Virus record (IMG/VR): IMGVR_UViG_3300010160_004963
Span: 1-63,793 of that record
Length of the DNA: 63,793 bases
DNA from: a virus
Reading direction: 5' to 3' (one strand)
Shown: piece by piece, positions 59,326 through 63,793 of the stretch
How the letters are laid out: each line of letters opens with the position of its first letter
Numbering within the stretch: the stretch's first letter is position 1
Notes under the pieces: model-generated
Told to the model about the DNA's origin: nothing
Seen by the model: only the letters and a program-made list of their open reading frames with translations
Databases searched by the model: none
Translations under genes and position numbers: made by a program

Positions 59326-60015
59326 ATGTCTAATAGTAACTTAAATACAAACAATAATATAATTAGTGATCTAGAACTACAGTCTTTACATGTTCATAAT
59401 TTAGATATAAAAAATAGAGAAATATTTTTACACGCACATATGGACGGGGATGTTGATAACGGAGTAGATTATAGATCTGCTGTAATATTTGAAAAAAATT
59501 TAAGATACCTGAATTTACTGTCTCATGAGCCAATACTAATACATATGCATATTCCAGGAGGAGACTGGGAAGACTGCTTGGGAATATATGATGCTATTAA
59601 ATTTTCCAAAGCTAAAACTATTATACTAGCATATGCCAAAGTTCAATCATGCAGTAGTATTATTTTACAGGCCTCAAATATTCGGGTCATAATGCCAAAT
59701 GTAAATATGCTAATACATTATGGATCTATTAGTTTAGATGCTGAGCACTCAAAAGCAGCAGCTAGTAGTGTTAGATGGAATGAAAAAGAATGTGATAAGA
59801 TGATAGATATCTTCACAGATATGTGTATAAATAGTGAGATATATGTTGAGAAGAATTGGAAACGAATGATGGCCAGAAAACATATACAGTCTCAACTAGC
59901 AAATCAGTTAGATTGGATATTATCAGCAGAAGATACTGTTAGATATGGGTTTGCTGATGGGGTTTTGGGTAGTAAAAAATATCCGACTATAGATTCACTT
60001 AAAAAAATTAAATAA
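59326..60015 (+). CDS. ClpP-like serine protease
   Basis: 229 aa from the ATG at 59326. ClpP/crotonase fold: IPGGDWEDCLGIYDAIKF near 77-94 replaces the usual GGSV turn, nucleophile candidate S108 lies in KVQSCSSIIL, histidine candidate H131 in MLIHYG, and the aspartate region is QLDWILSAEDTVRYGFAD. Phage ClpP-type enzymes often act as prohead proteases. No capsid gene lies near, so it may instead be a regulatory or degradative enzyme. Confidence 0.85.
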   Translation: MSNSNLNTNNNIISDLELQSLHVHNLDIKNREIFLHAHMDGDVDNGVDYRSAVIFEKNLRYLNLLSHEPILIHMHIPGGDWEDCLGIYDAIKFSKAKTIILAYAKVQSCSSIILQASNIRVIMPNVNMLIHYGSISLDAEHSKAAASSVRWNEKECDKMIDIFTDMCINSEIYVEKNWKRMMARKHIQSQLANQLDWILSAEDTVRYGFADGVLGSKKYPTIDSLKKIK

Positions 60016-60020
60016 TTATT

Positions 60021-60680
60021 ATGCACATAGAATATTCATATTACGATTCATCATCAAATGAGATAGAAACAAAAGAGATAATATCAAAAGTTATCAAATA
60101 CCCAGTAAATACCATTGCTGTTTTGCCAACATATTTAAGATCAGTTAAGACTATTATCCCATCTAATATAGAATTATGTTGCCCCATCGATTATCCACTG
60201 GGAATTATAGATAATAAATCCAGAATTAGTATATTGGAGGGGGCCATTAAAAATGGTGCAAAGAGTGTGGATATAGTTTGTCCTTCATATATTTTATGCA
60301 ATAGGAAATATGACAAGTTTAGAGAAGAGATAAAAGAAGCTGTTACTATTTGTTCTAATAATAATATTAAATTAAGATATATGTTGGAGTATAGGATATA
60401 TTCATATGAGTTGTTGTATAAAATAGCCCAGATATTATTAGATCATGGGGTCACTACAATATTGCCCTCAACAGGATATTTATTGGACGATATTAATGAT
60501 AATATTTTAGCTTGTGTATTGATTCATAAAAAAGTGGCTAATATGAATATTATCTGTAATGGCAATGTCTGGAATCAAAAACAGGTAGATACTGTACAAA
60601 AGGCTGATTTATATGGACTAAGGGTAAATTCTATTAATGCTCTGAGTATAATATCAGAAAAATCACAAAATAATTCATAG
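60021..60680 (+). CDS. DeoC-like aldolase-fold protein, catalytic lysine missing
   Basis: 219 aa TIM barrel. CPIDYPLGIIDNKSRISILEG near 53-73 and GAKSVDIVCP near 78 match deoxyribose-phosphate aldolase. The Schiff-base motif KTSTGF reads ILPSTGYL here, with no lysine at that position, and the second lysine region (VKxSGG) reads IICNGN. It therefore looks like a non-aldolase descendant, perhaps a nucleotide-binding or regulatory protein. Follows ClpP by 5 bp. Confidence 0.75.
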   Translation: MHIEYSYYDSSSNEIETKEIISKVIKYPVNTIAVLPTYLRSVKTIIPSNIELCCPIDYPLGIIDNKSRISILEGAIKNGAKSVDIVCPSYILCNRKYDKFREEIKEAVTICSNNNIKLRYMLEYRIYSYELLYKIAQILLDHGVTTILPSTGYLLDDINDNILACVLIHKKVANMNIICNGNVWNQKQVDTVQKADLYGLRVNSINALSIISEKSQNNS

Positions 60681-60690
60681 AAATAGATTT

Positions 60691-60706
60691 AGGTGTATAT
60701 ATAAAG
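60691..60706 (+). promoter_or_regulatory. putative late promoter (GGTGTATA motif)
   Basis: AGGTGTATATATAAAG begins 53 bp before the ATG at 60744, after the ClpP/DeoC block has ended. The best-placed example of the motif because it precedes an isolated, terminator-flanked, virion-like gene. Confidence 0.65.
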
Positions 60707-60743
60707 TATGATATGATAAACTTTTTATATGGAGAGAATAAAA

Positions 60744-61280
60744 ATGGCTACAAAGCAAATAGACGGAAGTACAGATGTAACTAAAACATCTACTAAAAAT
60801 AATGGCGGAGCATCAACTGGTGGCGGTACATCTACAGCTAATAGTAAACTAGATGTTATTCGCACAACCAGAACTCAACCCGCTTTCGGAGGGTCAGTAG
60901 TTATTGATGGAATGGATACTAATGAATCTATCTCTGCTAGTACTATTGCTTATAATAATAGTCAGCCTATCGGCATGAGGGTATCATCTACAATTTCTGG
61001 ACAAGCTAATACCATTTTAAGATCTGGTGCTCTTGTTCCTAGTCAAACAAGAAGTATTCATAAAAGAGAGAGTTTCAAAGTTTCAAAAACAGCTACTGCT
61101 CTTAGAGCTAATTATTTTAGCAGATATACTGGCTTATGGACAACTCCACCAACATCAACAACAGAGAGTCCTGGTGCAGATCATGCCGCTACTATAACTA
61201 GAGCAATTCCTGGTGTAGTAATATACAAATTAGGTCAACCAATTCCTGTAATAAAAGATTACTCAGCTAAAAATACCTGA
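60744..61280 (+). CDS. Ser/Thr/Gly-rich protein, probable virion component
   Basis: 178 aa from the ATG at 60744, 7 bp after GGAGAG; an upstream in-frame ATG at 60729 overlaps that site. The first 35 residues are Ser/Thr/Gly-rich and low-complexity; the rest is beta-rich with several threonine runs (TTPPTSTTESP). No cysteines and little charge, as in phage fibre or decoration proteins. Flanked by a late-type promoter and two terminators. Confidence 0.6.
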   Translation: MATKQIDGSTDVTKTSTKNNGGASTGGGTSTANSKLDVIRTTRTQPAFGGSVVIDGMDTNESISASTIAYNNSQPIGMRVSSTISGQANTILRSGALVPSQTRSIHKRESFKVSKTATALRANYFSRYTGLWTTPPTSTTESPGADHAATITRAIPGVVIYKLGQPIPVIKDYSAKNT

Positions 61281-61290
61281 TTATAATTAA

Positions 61291-61325
61291 GGTACGATAT
61301 TCTCTAAGATATCATACTTTTATTT
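61291..61325 (+). terminator. intrinsic terminator
   Basis: Stem GTA-GATAT pairing with ATATC-TAC (with one mismatch) around an 8-nt loop, followed by TTTTATTTT. Directly after the stop of the gene at 60744. Confidence 0.6.
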
Positions 61326-61334
61326 TAATAAACT

Positions 61335-61369
61335 AACTAGCAGCTTGTAAAATGGCTGCTGGTTTTTTT
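61335..61369 (+). terminator. strong intrinsic terminator
   Basis: AACTAGCAGC pairs with GCTGCTGGTT (10 bp including one G-U) around a 10-nt loop, followed by seven Ts. With the weaker hairpin just before it, this closes the 60744 transcript and isolates the next structural gene. Confidence 0.85.
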
Positions 61370-61454
61370 ATTACTATAGTGTATTTGTTTAATGAGCGAA
61401 TCAGCTTGTCGTACTTGGAGAGCATAGAAACAAAAATATGGAGACTATAAGACT

Positions 61455-63793
61455 ATGGCCGGTACATATCTATGCGATATAAATGCATATCCAAACAAGA
61501 CTGTATGCGATTACGCAAAATGCGCAAAGTGCGGAACAAATAATACTTGGGACACTATAGATCCAATCTGCAATGAAGTTAGACATGAGATGCCGGGTAT
61601 GCCTGGACAGGGGATTACAAACTACTATCCAGTATGTCCCGCTGGTTATATCTGTTATGGTACTAATCAAATTTTAAATCCTACTACAACAGATAAATCA
61701 TATGAAGATGATAGATTAAGATGTGTGGGTCCGACACCTCCGTCTCCACCCTCGCCTCCGTCTCCACCTCCTCCACCCCCTCCTCCGCTTCCAGGGTTTC
61801 CGGCGTGTCCGGGGTCGATTTCCTTCTGTGATGCATACATTAGCTGTACTGATCTCCCTTTTACCATTAAGTGGGCAGACAGGTATTTGGATGGAGATAT
61901 CGAAACCATCGATGGAGTTGCTATAACTGATTCAGGAGCGGGAAATTTATTCTCTACTGTTCTGGGAGACTCTAACATAGATGGATATAAGGGCGCAACA
62001 ATAGGTTATGAAAATTATAGATCTGGCTGGTGGAATGGAACCAGAACATTTAGTTTTACAACACCTATTAAAGATTTAGCTCTTATAATATTTAATTTAG
62101 GATCTTCTAGTTCCCCTGTTTCACTAATAACATCAGAAGACTGTCAGATATTGATTAGCGATAGCATACAAATGCCTAGCTCAACTACGATTGATGTTAC
62201 AAATTTTGCCTCTGGAGAATATTTAATAAATGGATTAAGCAATCCGTCTATATCATTTATTCGTGGTCACAAGTATCTAATTAATGTGAACGCTTTTGGA
62301 CATCCTTTTTGGATCCAAACAGTTTCGGGCAGTTTCAGAGCAGATAGTGTGTATTCAATTGGAATTACGGGCGGAGGAGCAGATAACGGAACTATAATAT
62401 TTGAAGTTCCATTTGATGCTCCGAATAATCTTTATTATGCTTGTCAGAACCACTCATCAATGGCTGGCTCTATACTTGTTTCTGGACCTATTGAACCGAA
62501 AGGAACCAAGAATAGACTTATTACGTCTTCTTTAGCAGGGGGTAGCGATGGAATTGTTGGATTTCCTGGTACTTATAGTAGCATTACGATAACATGCGAT
62601 CGTGGTAGTTCTACCGGTTGGTATAAGTGGGGAAAGATATTATGTGGGATACCTCCGTTTATTCCAAAGTTTGGAATTCCAGTACCTACAGATGATGGTT
62701 TCACGGTACAGATATCGAACTACACAACTTCCTTCGAACAAATAAAAAACGAAATCATGACCAAGTACACCGTACGTTGGCTGCAAGACGGGCGAGATTT
62801 TCTTATCAATGATACGGGTCTGGTCACGGTAACAGGTAAAGCTGCTGGAATGAGTTCGGTATTAACAATAGTGACTGGTACAACAATAAAATATGCTATC
62901 GGTGTCTCCCCCAGTACTGAGACTACTGGCTCGGCACAAGTTAAGGGAACCTCGCTATTTACGGCATTAACTCCAATATTTGGCTCCACAACAAGAACAT
63001 CTGATGGTTTCACGGCACAGATAACCAACTATGACTTGAGCTACATATGGGCTGGAATAGCAACATATGGCAATGTAATAATTAGTGGAACTGGCTTGGT
63101 TACAGTAACGGGCTTAGCTGCTGGAATACTGTCGGCAGTAACGATTACAACCACAAAAGCTAGATATGCAATAGGTAGCGGAATTATTAGTGAGCTTTCT
63201 CTGTATGTTGCTCTAACCCCAATATTTGGAGCTCCAGTATCAACGGCTACTGGTTTCACAGTACCAATAACTAACTATAATGCTAGCTACACATGGGCTG
63301 GATCAGCAACATCGTTGGGCTTGGTATCTGTTAGCAGCACGGGCTTGGTTACAGTGACCGGAGTTGCTGCTGGAACAAGTTCAACAGCGACGATCAGAAC
63401 AACGAGAACTGGGTATGTCGATGGTACGGCACCAGTCACGGCAAGCTCGCTCTTTGCTGCGTTGACTCCAACATTTGGACCTATAACATCAACATCAAAT
63501 GGTTTTACAGTACTGATAACTAACTATAACGCTAGCTACACATGGGCTGGATCAGCAACATCATCGGGCTTGGTATCTATTAGCAGCACGGGCTTGGTTA
63601 CGGTGACCGGAGTGGCTGCTGCAACGAGTTCAACAGCGACGATCAGAACGACGAGGACTGGATATGTTAGTGGATCATCACTAATTATAGGAGTTTCATT
63701 AAGTGGTTCAAATCCGCCTCCACCCTCACCTCCGTCTCCACCCTCACCTCCGTCTCCACCCTCACCTCCGTCTCCACCCTCACCTCCGTCTCC
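61455..63793 (+). CDS. large structural/adhesin-like protein, 3' partial
   Basis: Open from ATG 61455 to the window edge, at least 779 codons, so incomplete. Residues ~1-85 form a Cys-rich N-terminal domain (CDYAKCAKCG). Pro/Ser linkers lie near 98-115 and at the end. Residues ~270-340 look cupredoxin-like: HPFWIQT, then NNLYYACQNHSSMAGSI, a block seen in marine phage virion proteins. At least four ~82-residue Ig-like repeats follow (GFTVxITNY, TWAG, TGLVTVTG). Probably a fibre or surface adhesin. Confidence 0.75.
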   Translation, partial: MAGTYLCDINAYPNKTVCDYAKCAKCGTNNTWDTIDPICNEVRHEMPGMPGQGITNYYPVCPAGYICYGTNQILNPTTTDKSYEDDRLRCVGPTPPSPPSPPSPPPPPPPPLPGFPACPGSISFCDAYISCTDLPFTIKWADRYLDGDIETIDGVAITDSGAGNLFSTVLGDSNIDGYKGATIGYENYRSGWWNGTRTFSFTTPIKDLALIIFNLGSSSSPVSLITSEDCQILISDSIQMPSSTTIDVTNFASGEYLINGLSNPSISFIRGHKYLINVNAFGHPFWIQTVSGSFRADSVYSIGITGGGADNGTIIFEVPFDAPNNLYYACQNHSSMAGSILVSGPIEPKGTKNRLITSSLAGGSDGIVGFPGTYSSITITCDRGSSTGWYKWGKILCGIPPFIPKFGIPVPTDDGFTVQISNYTTSFEQIKNEIMTKYTVRWLQDGRDFLINDTGLVTVTGKAAGMSSVLTIVTGTTIKYAIGVSPSTETTGSAQVKGTSLFTALTPIFGSTTRTSDGFTAQITNYDLSYIWAGIATYGNVIISGTGLVTVTGLAAGILSAVTITTTKARYAIGSGIISELSLYVALTPIFGAPVSTATGFTVPITNYNASYTWAGSATSLGLVSVSSTGLVTVTGVAAGTSSTATIRTTRTGYVDGTAPVTASSLFAALTPTFGPITSTSNGFTVLITNYNASYTWAGSATSSGLVSISSTGLVTVTGVAAATSSTATIRTTRTGYVSGSSLIIGVSLSGSNPPPPSPPSPPSPPSPPSPPSPPSPPS
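63720..63793 (+). repeat. 18-bp tandem repeat encoding PPSPPS, runs off the window
   Basis: Four complete units of CCACCCTCACCTCCGTCT plus two bases, ending exactly at the window edge. It encodes PSPPSP units. A shorter relative lies at about 61736-61790 in the same gene. The sharp end inside the repeat suggests the assembly or window stops in a longer array. Confidence 0.9.

Noticed and set aside
61667-61978. Minus-strand frame with a Gly-rich stretch
   Set aside because: It is the complement of the Pro-rich linker of the long plus-strand gene; the Gly run is an artefact of that repeat.
62720-63259. Two minus-strand frames opposite the structural gene
   Set aside because: They are shadows of the repeat-bearing plus-strand frame and have no ribosome sites or recognisable features.
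1-63793. Planctomycete chromosome fragment
   Set aside because: rIIA/rIIB, phage-type ligase, tight gene packing, phage-like promoters and lack of housekeeping operons favour a phage, although no capsid or terminase gene lies in the window to settle it.

Overview
The window looks like part of a large, AT-rich, double-stranded DNA phage genome. It carries a T4-type rIIA/rIIB pair, a phage-style ATP-dependent DNA ligase, a polynucleotide-kinase-like P-loop protein, a ClpP-like protease, a sigma-70-family factor and one tRNA-Leu(UAA). Genes are tightly packed with ATGA-type overlaps, and two promoter classes are visible. No ribosomal or central housekeeping operon is present. Three DUF1501 proteins (two with intact N-termini carrying twin-arginine signals) and a membrane-anchored vWA protein are typical of Planctomycetota, so a planctomycete host is the best guess. 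No terminase, portal or major capsid gene is recognised, so this is only part of the genome. A bacterial segment carrying phage genes is less likely but not excluded.

Region 1-13 kb: DUF1501 (partial), DNA ligase, then a RuvC/IS110-like DEDD protein flanked by two ~306-bp structured repeats, a helix-hairpin-helix glycosylase-like protein, a methyltransferase, a HAD protein, a kinase, a second DUF1501, PspC, small phage proteins, a PAP2 phosphatase and a ferritin-like protein. The DEDD gene with its flanking arrays resembles a TIGR-Tas (RNA-guided, box C/D-like) locus and is the most interesting feature. Region 12.4-20 kb: a small regulator-like gene, structured RNA plus tRNA-Leu, the rIIA/rIIB block, and a RuvA-domain-III-like protein next to a clear RuvB helicase.

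Region 20-36 kb: a 2OG oxygenase, an epimerase, HNH, DUF1501 and vWA genes on the plus strand. A minus-strand block follows (methyltransferase, glycosyltransferase, SET domain). Then come a trypsin-like protease and a membrane protein / actin-like ATPase / subtilase operon. A second minus-strand block holds glycosyltransferases, an FkbM-like methyltransferase, a macro domain and small zinc-ribbon or charged proteins. A divergent promoter pair at 36.04-36.12 kb separates it from the next block.

Region 36-57.6 kb: more than 20 co-directional genes for glycan synthesis, including HtrL, GT2, GT60-like, GT25, GT10 and GT4 transferases, SDR epimerases, sugar C- and O-methyltransferases, and a set consistent with NDP-heptose synthesis (transaldolase, GmhA-like isomerase, HddA-like kinase, HAD-nucleotidyltransferase fusion). 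Part of it (about 44.4-49.7 kb) is visibly richer in G+C. The block ends with a nucleoside deoxyribosyltransferase-like protein and GMP reductase. Region 57.6-63.8 kb: sigma factor, acidic protein, ClpP, a DeoC-like protein lacking the Schiff-base lysine, a late-promoter-driven Ser/Thr-rich protein, two terminators, and a long open structural gene with a cupredoxin-like domain, Pro-rich linkers and Ig-like repeats that runs off the window inside an 18-bp tandem repeat.

Two promoter classes organise expression. Sigma-70-type sites (TTGACA, 16-17 bp, TAGAAT) with a shared spacer precede ligase, the DEDD protein, the glycosylase-like gene, the 12.5-kb regulator, rIIA, the 36-kb divergent genes and the sigma factor. 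A GGTGTATA-type motif lies 35-55 bp before at least five other genes and is probably the late promoter.
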